From Lingula anatina (Eukaryota > Brachiopoda > Lingulata > Lingulida > Lingulidae): 64,000 nucleotides of DNA. Numbering within the stretch: position 1 is the first letter of the stretch; each line of letters begins with the position of its first letter. Positions 35,719 through 46,278 of this stretch are shown here, piece by piece. The notes beneath the pieces were generated by a model. That model had not been told where the DNA came from. It saw only the letters and a list, made by a program, of their open reading frames with translations, and did not search any database. The stretch is taken from assembly GCF_001039355.2 (NCBI RefSeq), contig NW_019776035.1, positions 692,827-756,826 of the forward strand, given 5' to 3'. A program made the position numbers and the translations under genes.

Positions 35719-36372
35719 TGTAACCCGGTTGGTTACTTTATTCTGAGCGGGTAGCAAACATGAAAACACCGAAGACATCAATGGTAGCTCATGAAGATCT
35801 CTATTTACCGACGGGCTACAACTTGGCACGCAGGCAGGGACTGTCACGACGATCTCCCGGGGTCTCTCTGTCTCACTAACTGAGAAGCCCTCATTTCATA
35901 GGGAATTGTTCTAAGTCCTGCGTGCCCAAGAACTATTACTAAATGTGTGTAATTTATAGGAATAATAAAGGAACTAAATGTAACATACGTGATTAATAGG
36001 AAGTATGGTAAAACTAAGTGCAGGGACTATATTACATTTCATAGTAGCCCTGAACACGGATATGTTCTCCGGGTAGGAAGGTTACATAACGCTCGAAACT
36101 GGGATTGGCCTCAACTAAAATTTTCCCAGGTGTAGTGACTGTTTTTGGTGGAAGAGATCAAAGAAGCGCAATGACTTAAATGAGGCCCAAGGAATTTCTG
36201 CGATTTTAGAGTCGTCACTGGTTTCCTATTTCTGACATCCAAGAGAGGTGTAACTTCAATTAACTAAATTTATTGCTTTACCGGGACTTTTGTTTCTAAT
36301 TTTGGTTTCTCTTCCGTGATTGTGAATGTGATTTAAAGACAGAGACAATTTGTATAACACAACCGTGTTATA
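35719..36372. mobile_element. 654-bp insertion with TGTAACCCGG end and TTAC target duplication
   Basis: The paralogous sequence at 18,480-18,500 reads CATACGTTACCGTACG without interruption. Here TTAC is repeated at both edges (35,715-35,718 and 36,373-36,376). The left end TGTAACCCGGTTGGTTACTTT and the reversed right end TATAACACGGTTGTGTTATAC are imperfect inverted repeats. A solo LTR of a gypsy-type element (TGTAAC start, 4-bp duplication) or a MITE are both possible. No coding frame. Confidence 0.65.
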
Positions 36373-37054
36373 TTACCGTACGTTTTTGGAACACACGTTA
36401 TATTTAGGGCTCTTTGCAAAATGTAAAAGACGTGGTACAAATTAAAATTTGAATTTAAATTGAGGCAGTCGTGGGTTTTTTTTCAATACACATGCATGTT
36501 TTAAAGAATTGAATACAACTTTGAATTCATTCAATTTTATTTTTTGACACTGTGAAATGCACCTCTATATTGGGTTTGGGTGTATATATATCGTGTTATT
36601 TTCTGTACTGCTCGCTATGCTAGAGAATCACGTCCGATGTAAAGTTTTGTTATAATTCTATCGACAAATATGCGTTTGGTATAGTAGGGTTATGGGTATC
36701 ACGTTTGTTTTAATTAAATCATCATCTATTTTTTTTTTTTTTTTCATTTTAAGTTTGTTAATACATTTCACGTCGTTTCAGAATTCGGTTCTGACGTTAT
36801 TAACTAAATGGGAAAAATTGTCTCAAATTGTAGGCCTATCGCAAAGCATTTTTGCTGTATCTACAAGCCAAAGGATATTAAACAGATTTAAGTTTATATC
36901 TTTCTAGGTTTAATTTGCATGTAGCATTCATGATTAGGGCCATATTTCCATCACCAACATAACAATCCAACCGGGTGCACCTGTCCATGAAACACTGGAT
37001 GGAAAAATGACGAGTTACGCTTTAGATAAATATTCGCCATACAGTCGAAAAGTT

Positions 37055-37056
<2 letters not shown>

Positions 37057-37110
<54 letters not shown>
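37057..37110. repeat. (TAA)n microsatellite
   Basis: About 18 TAA units in the 3' flank of copy G, in the same relative place as 29,036-29,091 near copy F. Confidence 0.95.
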
Positions 37111-37111
<1 letters not shown>

Positions 37112-37944
37112 TTAAACAAGACGAAATGAGAACATGAAAAGGTTAAGGAATAAAAAGGAACTTGTCAACAAGTTGCACAATCGACTTAATTTTTCACTGA
37201 ACATATTTTTTGCAAAACATATTTCTCCGTCACGAATTATGTGTTAAATCTAGGCAACATCATTACCCACTGAATTCAGCCCGTTAAGATGATGAAAACG
37301 GGAAAAATGGAGTAATATTTTATTTGTTTATCTGTCTATTTATTTGAAAATTTATATATTTATTTATTTGCTTTTGCTTTATGATGATGATGATCCAGTA
37401 AAATTTATTTCTGAAGCCTATTTCAATTAAAATTCAAATATATTCGGCAATTGATCAACCACTGAAATGGTGAAACTAAACTTTAATGAATAATTTGAAT
37501 TTTCTGAACATAATTATAATTACCAAGCAAGGAAAAAAACAAAGCAGTTAATGTAAAAGGACATTTTATCATGCATATATGCTTTATTAGATTAAAATGA
37601 AATTCGTGCTAAAAAATAAATAACATTACTTTTGAATTAATTTGCCTCACCGATCACACTAGCGACACCTGGCGCCAAGCGGGCCGTTATACCCCATAAA
37701 AGCGTGATAAACTAAATAAAGTTTACCACATAAAATATTAGCTATTCTGCTCTTGGTACATGTAGATTGCAAGTGTAAATAAGAAAAAAATTATAGATTA
37801 TAAATAATAATACTTTCTCTAACGTCAATTATCGTTTGTCTGTCTAGTATATTTCTGTATATGCCTGTCCCTCTAAGCACTTCTGAAAAGAATTAATAGC
37901 AATTACAATGCTCTGAAATCAAAACGTTATTCCATTGGAACCAA

Positions 37945-40900
37945 TTATTCATTTGTGTTTTTCTGGATGGTAATATAATAAGTATTCAACGGAAAGCACC
38001 ACATTCCCTCACTGTCAAGGTACAGGCCATGTTTATATCCGTCACTTTTCCCGTAATCCACGCAGAACTGGAGAATACGTTGATCAAACGGGGATTGGTC
38101 TGCATACAAACCATGTAGACATCCGATAGAGACTGCAATTCCAATCTCCTCTAGGGTCGGTAAAACAACGTTGTGGACCACTTCTTCCTGTTGAACTGAA
38201 GCCTTAAACATCGGAAACGACTCATTTAAAATGTCCGCAATACCACCATTAAACAGAAGTTTTTGCCAGACTTCAAATAGCAACTTGTGATTTTTTGTCT
38301 TATGTGGAAATAGAACCTCGGAACACTTCAGAGACGCAGCTCCAATTAAACAAAATTCATTTTTTTCTAACACTATAATCATCTGCCCTCCGGGTTTAAG
38401 AATGGTGTACATTGCTGAGATGGCTTGCTTCATATTCTCGTATGGATCAAAGGGATCATCGAAGATACTTGTCAGATGATAAAGGACGTGTAGTGCTAGC
38501 ACCCTGTCCTGTAGGTGTTGTGGATAGGCATTCATGACCCTCAAATCTTCTAGAGTATGCCCATAGTAGTCTTGAAACGGACCGGAATAGGTAATATCAA
38601 TACAGGTCATGCTCGTGTTATCAATCAACTCCTTGTATTTTCTCAGAGAATCCTCGTGTGGTTCCTCCACGCTGATGATCATTTGCTTATTAAGGGCGTC
38701 CAGTTTTCTGTAGATGGGTGCCATTGTTTCTCCATCACCTCCTCCAAAGTCCATGATGCGTACTGGTGAAGGTATCTCCGACTGATTGAGTATGTCCCAC
38801 AGTTTAGTTTCTATGCTTTGACAGGCATTTCTACTGCCTTCATATTTTCTGGAAGTAGATAAGGCACACAGATATAAAAACACACACACTAACACCACTT
38901 CTATTATAGACTCATTCTGTTTACAAAAAAATGTGAGTAAACATAAATTCCCATCTAACTTGATAATCTTAAATTTGAACTCTTGGATCGGTTTATTCCA
39001 AGAGTGTCCAATTAATTTGGCAACACATATTGGTTATCTGTCATTTAATATTGCTATGGGTTATGGCGGTAAATTTTAATTATAAAGATAATGAGACATT
39101 GATATTCATTTGATGTATTAGCTATTTAAAATTTTCCATTTTAACTACGCTTGTTTTGATCATGACGTATTATCATCAAGTGAACCTCAAATAAAATTGT
39201 TATACATGTTTTAAAACTAAGCCTGATTTGTTCTTCAGAGTTTTGTTCTCATATTCGACCTGCCTTTACTCTAGTCTTCTGTTGCAGTTGATACAACATA
39301 ACCCGGTATTGTTTGCTCGCGTCGATAGCAATCTCTTTGCATCAGCTATAATAGAAACCTTAAGTGAGGCAATTAAGAAGGGGCAGAGCGTGTTCGTTGA
39401 ACCGTCTAATTTGGGTGTCCGATAAGGATAACTTGAGGATTCCCCTACCCTGTAATTATCATGTGGCCTCTATTGTTCGACCATACGGGGCAGGGTTGGG
39501 AGACCATGTGGCCATTTGGTAAGGGGAATTTCAGGCGGCACTGATGTACGCTTTGCTTTTAAATAGGAACATTTACGTACGTCCAAAATGAGTCAAATTA
39601 TAGTAACAACTGCATGTAGAAAAAAATGATAGAACGCAGAACAACATTGAGGAAGCTCAATTTTCATTATTATAACTTAATTAATACTTTATTAATCACC
39701 TCTATTGTCATTTATTATAAATATATATTTTAATAAAAGTGCCATTTCACGAGAAACTCAACCAAATAGCGGCAAGGTGGGGGTCAACAGATTTTAATGA
39801 AAATTAGTGTCAAAATACTTTATATTAATGTATATATTTGGTTAGAACAAACATCTAACATCACAACCAAGTTGTTTTTTAAACGATTTTATCACCTCCT
39901 GTAAATTGATGCCCGTTTTTCTCACCCTCCCGCCAAACCACTTTTAGATCCTACCCTCACAAAAAAAAAATGTTGGTAGACTCATGAAACTTGCCATGAT
40001 TATCAACAAAGGATAGTTCTATCAATATGAAAAATAAAAACCACTGCACCTTTTATGGGTTGGGAGATATATGCCCAAAAAATAGAGATTTTTGACCTAC
40101 TTTCTGTCATTCCTCACTGCCTGTGCAAGTGGGATGCACTTTGTCCAGTTGAATCTGTTACTGTAATAAGAAGTGTTATCCCCAAGAATATAACAAATGT
40201 ATTTAAAAGATAGTCACAAAATTTCAACATATGTTTATTTAAGTAATTTGAATCCTTTTTAACCTGCACTTACTGATCTTTAAGCTGGCGCCACACAAGA
40301 AATGTGTGAAAAATTAGATACCTCTCAAAATGTTGTAAAAATGTAAAAAGATGGGCTAGCCAGTGCTATGGGCACATTCTCAATGAAGCTTTCATTCTAC
40401 CCTGATCAATCCAACCCCATTGGTACTCTTGCTGAATGCAATCAGGTTGACAAATTATCACGTCTCTTCTTGTTTCCTGTGCATTCTTACAATCCGTCAC
40501 CATCTTTTCTGTATTCTACTCAATGCAATCTGATAGCATTCACCAAGAGTACCACTGGAGTTGAATCGATCTACCTACAACAAAAGTTTCATTGGGAATG
40601 AGCCGTATGACTGTTGCATAATGCTACCTTTATGTAATATCAACAACCCCATAAGAATTTGTACAATGCACCGCACTACGTTCATTTCAAACTTTCAGAT
40701 ACGGGGTACATGTAGATTTGAACTGTGGTCATATCACTTATTAAGTGGGTTAAATTTCAACTTTCCAATATGTTTGGGTTACAGAAAAAAATGCCCACAA
40801 TTCGTTTGGGAGGCTAGTAGCAAGGGACCCAGTTTCCTGTCCCCAAAAAATGGAGCCCAGAACCTTTTATGTACTTTTCAAGTTATTTGTTATTGAAACC

Positions 40901-43833
40901 CTCATTTCAAATGCAATTTAAACTTTTGTTTTTATCTATTTCAATATCTTGTTCAAAGAAAAACAAATTGCTTTAAAATAAGAAAATATATTTATTATGA
41001 TTTAAAACATTAAAAAGCACCGTGTCCAATTATGAGAAATTAAAAAAACACTACATAGCCATTCAATCGACTGAAAACTTCTAGTGCAAATACTTATACA
41101 GGGGCACATTCTACACATCTTATATTTACATTATATACATCATTGCAAGTTTTAAAAAAACTGAACGAAAAAATTTATAATCTGCTCTTAGCAGAAGGAC
41201 ACTGTGCTAAATATCTACAATTTATATGGCTACAGAATAAAATAAAACTAAAAAAGCCTATTATGTATATTTGTCTTTTCATAAACCTAACATTTCATTG
41301 ATATGTTTCTTTAATGTTTGCCTCTAGAGGGCATTCTTCTTTGCTTCTTCATTATAATACTTGAACATGAAAAATAACCAATGATTTGCTGAACACGTAG
41401 CCATGCATCCTTGTTGAACAATTTCTTGTTTGTTTTTTATTCATCATTTCTTGAAAGACATCAGTTGGATATTCCTTCTTTTCTGATGTAATTCCTTTCT
41501 CAAATTCACTGTGAAGAAATGACTTGACTAGAGAATCTCTTTATTCTCCAGCTTGCTTCAGTCCCCAACCAACTGGAATGCTATCTATTTTGTTTTCAGC
41601 TCTGAGCTGGACATACTGAGCGTCTGAAGAATGGGCTCCCTATCATCCCTGACTTGACCCTGGACGAATCATATTCAGATTTCGTAAATAATTCTCAACA
41701 TGTCTGGTTCACTCCCCAAGCAAAATGCAACTCGTCTGATATTTGTAGGAAGGTTTGAGTCCGCATGACATCTTTTCTGCACCAAAATTATTTACTTCCC
41801 ACACCCATGTCGCGCAGAGTTAGGGAAGACCGGGGTTAGTTGGACCCCTGGGTAAGTTGGCCCCCAGCAATTTATGAAAAAGTACGGGGTGAAAAAATTT
41901 ATCACATCATTTAGTAAAGTGCCCGTAGCCGTACAAAGCTAAGGAAGTGCCGGACGTTAAAAAGTTTTACTTGGGCGGTGAGGCCAAATAAACGTTTTTT
42001 GCACCTAAAAGTATTTTAGTTTAAGATATTGAAAAATCTATTTTCATAGGCTTTTGATCGAATAAAGTATAGGGGATCAGACTAAATTTACTAAAATGTA
42101 TTGACGGAGTCCATTCTTGCACCATAAACGTCTGCAATCCTTAAATCTAAAAATTCTGCACCTGGGGCTAGTGGGACCCCCATATTGACCACAATCCTTT
42201 GCTCGCAACAGAGCTGCAGACCATTGTTGAAACAAATAATTACCAGTTTAGTTTCTTTTAAAACGAAAATTTATTACTCGTTTTCATTCAAAAACCTGCT
42301 TCATATCATTATTAATTTATTCTCAATTAAAACAAAACAAATTTTATTGATAGATATTTTGGTTCCAGCAACACATACAACGCGACGGACGGAAACCTCA
42401 ATAAATCTGCCTCATTTGAACTATTTATTCATCAGAGACTCAATCAATCAATTTAATAAATTAGAAATGTATAAAAAATGTATTTTAAGGCACTTACGTG
42501 GGATACTTACTTCATTTTCGTATAGGGGTCAACTTGCCCCGACCCTGGAGCCAACTTGACCCGTGGCGGGGCAAGTTGGCCCCCCTTACGCGTTTTTTGT
42601 AAAGTTGTGAGTCATCTGGCATTATATTTGAAAAATAATGACGTTGCGTGCATAGCTTAGTTCATGAAACCGGTTTGGTTACTCTTACTCATTCCTAGTT
42701 GGCTCTATCCCCGGTCTCCCCTATAAGTTTCGAAATATTTTCCTTGTCTTCAAACCAATTACAACGACGCTAATTATTCGGAAAACTGTTTAGAATTTTG
42801 TCAATTGTATTGATATAAACAAAAAGTACGATTAATAAAAATAAGGCGTACCTTAACAGCACCATAGAAATGAACCACCGCATAACTCACCGCTCACACC
42901 CCTCATTCTAGACGTCAACCGGCCCCTACGTACATGTATCCTGAAGAGGTGCAGTATTAAATTACGTAATTACAAAGCTCAAGTCCTTAACTGTTCAAAA
43001 ATTGCCTTATTTTATTCAAATTCGACGCCATGTTAGGCGAAATTTGCCAATTGGTGAGTGCTACATTTGGGCCTTGATTTTGGTCCCTCTTTTTACGGGC
43101 CAAGTTCGTTACTATAGCAATGTGATTGACATTTTAGTCACAGATCACCCGAAAAGTCTTGGTATGGACCCTTAGAAAAAAAGGAATAGTTAAAGCTGAA
43201 ATGTCAAATCCTTCATGGAATTAACAAGCAAATTACGACTACTTTTGTTACGATATTTTGTGTAGTCAGGACCCCAAAATTTCAGATGGCAATATCTATT
43301 TTTTCAAAAAATTTTAGAATTTTTTTAAAGTGTGCTTTCAATATCTTTTGTAACAGTTATCAAACACAGGAAATATTGGTTGATTCTGCCGACCTCCACC
43401 TTGCCACATTTTGGCTGATTTGGTTGATTCTCTCGTGAAATGGCACTTAACTAATTAACTCATATCAATAACTAAAAGATAAATCATTTAATTGCTATCA
43501 TATTCGGACCCATGTCATAACTATCCTGAAAATTCTATCAAAATCCCTCCATAACTTTTTTCCATTATGTTGCTAACAGACAAACTGAGTAATAATCAAC
43601 TAATAACCAACCATTTAATAGTCATTTAATGGACCACCACTAAATCTTACCGTTTGTCACTAGGCCCTCTCGCAACAGTTCCTGAAATTTTCATCTAATA
43701 TTACCTTAACGTCAATAACTTACCCTTTGAGTAAGGTAAGAAAAATTTTGTAGTAGGCCTGTGAGAAAGTAATGGATCTGAATTCCTGCAGAAGGTCATG
43801 CCGCATCTTGTCCTCTTTATGAGATTCATTCAT
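37945..43833 (-). CDS. HNMT: HNMT-like SAM-dependent methyltransferase, intact copy G
   Basis: Exon 1 is 43,724-43,833 (110 nt, ATG, GTAAGT donor). Exon 2 is 37,945-38,848 (904 nt, acceptor CTTCCAG, ends TAA). The join is phase 2 and gives 337 aa. Visible motifs: MNESHKEDKMRHDLLQEF at the N-terminus, then GKYEGSRNACQSIETKLWDI, GGGDGETMAPIYRKLD, VEEPHEDSLRKYKELIDN, FDDPFDPYENMKQAISAMYT, LKPGGQMIIVLEKNEFCL and MWCFPLNTYYITIQKNTNE. The intron is 4.9 kb, against about 0.7 kb in copy F, because it holds a 3.7-kb transposon (39,738-43,447) and a ~0.48-kb insertion (39,069-39,546). Splicing across this load is assumed, not shown. Along the array it is the last copy before unrelated genes begin. Function is assigned by family resemblance to histamine N-methyltransferase; the substrate is unknown. 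Confidence 0.75.
39069..39546. mobile_element. ~0.48-kb insertion in the intron of copy G with an exon-like frame
   Basis: Copy F lacks this segment at the equivalent point (31,060). A plus-strand frame (39,228-39,425) includes NPVLFARVDSNLFASAIIET and SEAIKKGQSVFVEPSNLGVR, and a CTTCTGTTGCAG acceptor-like site precedes part of it. I do not recognise the protein. Ends and target duplication are unclear (GGCGG near both edges). Confidence 0.4.
40365..40612. mobile_element. MITE of the dispersed inverted-repeat family, both arms present
   Basis: The left arm reads ATTCTCAATGAAGCTTTCAT, then TGATCAATCCAACCCCATTG and GGTACTCTTGCTGAATGC. The reversed right arm reads ATTCCCAATGAAACTTTTGT, then AGATCGATTCAACTCCAGTG and GGTACTCTTGGTGAATGC. 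The arms are about 95 bases long and moderately diverged. Nested in the larger element at 39,738-43,447. Confidence 0.75.
41823..42721. mobile_element. ~0.9-kb element with GGGAAGACCGGGG inverted ends
   Basis: The left end GGGAAGACCGGGGTTAGTTG and reversed right end GGGGAGACCGGGGATAGAGC are flanked by TA on both sides. The interior has several GGGGCAAGTTGGC / GTTGGACCCC motifs. No long protein recognised. Nested in the 3.7-kb transposon. Confidence 0.65.
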
Positions 43834-44254
43834 TTTTAAAAAAAGGTGCAGCCACGCAATATAAAATGAGCCCAAAACTCGACGATCCTGTTTTCACAAC
43901 TAACTGCAGAGGTCTTAGTGGCGCCAGGGACCTCCTACCTCGGTACTGCCATCGACAACTTAAAATGCACATATTATGCAATATACGGGTACTTCCAGGG
44001 GTAACAGGCTAAAGTAAATGAATACTGGTTTACCGGTAGATTTAAAAGCTATACATTTGGCCTTTTATTAATTTATTTATAATTATCTTTGACACAATTT
44101 ATTAAAAATAATTGACCAAATCTATAAATATAATATGTTATGTGAATTTGCATATTTTAAAATAATGGTTTCTGTTTGGAAGAAACATATTTTTCTACAT
44201 AAGAACCTTCCGAATTTACTCAGTCACGTACTTAGTATAGACCATTCTAGACCC

Positions 44255-44445
44255 CATTGCCACAGATTTTAGATCGCTCAATCCCTGTGGGGAGCCTCAC
44301 TAGATTACTGTCAGCTTAGCCGGCTTAAATGTCTGTCCCGCCTACTAAAAGCTGTAAGGGGGTAATTAACTACCGTGCGCGCTCGGCTGACAGCAATTTA
44401 GCGTGAAACCCAAGGGAGTTCGGTCGATCTAGATGGATCGATCTA
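44255..44445. mobile_element. ~190-bp inverted-end element, copy 1
   Basis: Begins CCACAGATTTTAGATCGCTC. Near its right end the reversed sequence is CCATAGATTTAGATCGATCC, giving imperfect inverted termini. The interior contains ACTGTCAGCTTAGCCGGCTT and CGGCTGACAGCAATTTAGC. A second copy at 63,836-64,000 runs off the window. Confidence 0.7.
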
Positions 44446-46278
44446 AATCTATGGGAATGCACTCCTCGATGCTCAAGGACAAACATTATATTGTTGGGAA
44501 GTCGTGCTTGGAATTTCATGTCAGATGGGCATACAAACGTCTAAAATTATCACAATATTTTAAAAAAGATACATCTTTGCACAGCAGTCGTGGATCGGTA
44601 CAGTTCAGTTGTCAGTTGCGAACTACTTCCACAAGGTCCTTCAAAGGCTCTAAAACATCCTTATAATTGCAGCACACACCATAAAACACCCAAAAAATAC
44701 TTAGATGTGGGCATAACAGTTTGCATACATGCAAAAATCCCACATGACAACGATTAATAGCCTCCCGGGAATTCTTTTTCCCTTGACGCTCTTTGTTGCG
44801 CCGGCGGTCGATGCAGCATATATTTCAAAACAAATTGTCTGCAAATTAAGCACGGTTTTTCACCCTTAAAATTCGTGACACGTTTTTATACTGTTGCGTT
44901 CTCAATCTCAGCGACTGTAATTGTTTTTGACATAGGATTGACGCGCCGGTAGCACGCGATAGCTAGGTCAGCGGCGCAGATTTGGGTTTCTGCTAAGCGC
45001 AGATTTGGCTCCCAGCCAGATTTCTGCCCTGCGGAGATTTGAGTGGTATCCAAATTTCCGTCAATGGGGAACAGGGCGGGCTGCATGCGCTTGAGCTATG
45101 GGGGAGCGACATAATAGTCGAAGATAGTTGAATAGTGTAGAGGAGCGGGATAGAAGAAGGTTGTTTTACAGTTAGTTTTAGAGTTATGCCGTTAGAGATT
45201 TACAGCCTTAGTTTAGCCTGAAGTTTGTACAAGAAAACTTTCAGTTGTCAGGAGAAATAAAAAAGACTTACAACTGATAGATGGTGGCAGCATTTGTTTT
45301 TACTTTACATACCGATTGTGTTTCGAACAGTGAATTAAAGAAACGCAACAATACCATGCTCCTATTATTTCTACGAGTATTCTCTCCCCCAAATGCATAA
45401 AGGTAAATTGTTATGTTACCGTGTTGTTAAAAAACTGCTTTTTTCTCCGAGTCCACGACTTTACTCCCGTTCATTTCCAGCTAAAAATGACCACTCAGCT
45501 TCGCGTCTTACACCACTACAGGTCACTTCCGGCACAATTCTGATAAATTCTCGTCTCCTCCGGTACCCCTTATTGAGTGACAAAGTTTGAGCAAGAGACC
45601 ATTAATTAAATTACGTACAATGTATGAAGTTGCCTTTCTCTAAAAGTCATGCCGCACTGCCGGTACCAGTACCCTACCTCTCGATTTAAACGGGGTCTGC
45701 CACTTCATGTACATGCTCAATTTTAGTGTCAGACTTGGTTTATTTCCTGCTCGACTGCATGTGGAGCCATATATAATGAACAAATGAAAAAATTATTATT
45801 ATGTCATCGTGAACTGCGTATGTTAATGCTATGAGTCATGCTCAGCTGAAGTAACGAAAGTATAACCCTAGATCGTACGATATTACAACCAATCCCTAGT
45901 GCACCCTACGGTGTTGTTCTAACTATTGCACGGTTTGACTCGGGTACAGTTTCACGTTCTTTATTAACATCACCTAAATTTATATAATCTCCGTGACTAT
46001 CGAGAAACTTGCTTCAAAGGTATCTTAAAAACGGCCACCGTGCACTCTGCAGATACATTGGTCCGTAGACGTGTACGTGGGATGTAGGTCAGGTTTATTG
46101 ACTGTGCGGAAATTACACCGAAATATAGAACTGAAACCAGAAGTTGAGTCTACCACGCTAGGTACAATATACAAGCACTTGCTGTCGCTCTAAGACTTCT
46201 TGTTACCACACAATTGCAAGCAATTGACAAGTTGCCGGTGACGGTATAGTCTTGCATGACGGGGACCAACCCGTGACA
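44446..46278. other. intergenic interval between copy G and the MINPP1-like gene
   Basis: 44,446-44,520 keeps a short piece of unit flank (ATTGTTGGGAAGTCGTGC). Beyond that I see no gene. 44,960-45,060 has a few repeats of GCGCAGATTTGG type. Around 45,255-45,300 an AATAAA-containing stretch is followed by ATGGTGGCAGCATTTG, which resembles an LTR end plus primer-binding site, but no second LTR was found. The last few hundred bases should hold the promoter of the next gene; no clear TATA box is seen. Confidence 0.4.

Larger units (their letters stand above)
39738..43447. mobile_element. 3.7-kb non-autonomous DNA transposon, with nested elements
   Basis: The terminal inverted repeats start AGTGCCATTTCACGAGAAAC on the left and AGTGCCATTTCACGAGAGAA on the reversed right. 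Both continue to AATCAACCAAAT and a GGCAAGGTGG block. The target duplication is not clear; the flanks are AT-rich. No transposase is recognisable; the interior frames are short. Two other inverted-repeat elements lie inside it (40,365-40,612 and 41,823-42,721). It occupies most of the intron of methyltransferase copy G. Confidence 0.8.

Noticed and set aside
44886-45086. 66-codon minus-strand frame with QICAADLA
   Set aside because: Arises from short GCGCAGATTTGG-type repeats; no recognisable protein or splice context.
45255-45300. LTR end plus primer-binding site (AATAAA followed by ATGGTGGCAGC)
   Set aside because: No second LTR, no gag or pol nearby; too little to call an element.
46252-46278. 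Upstream in-frame TTG as start of the phosphatase
   Set aside because: The ATG at 46,279 is directly followed by a signal peptide; a TTG start is unlikely in an animal gene.
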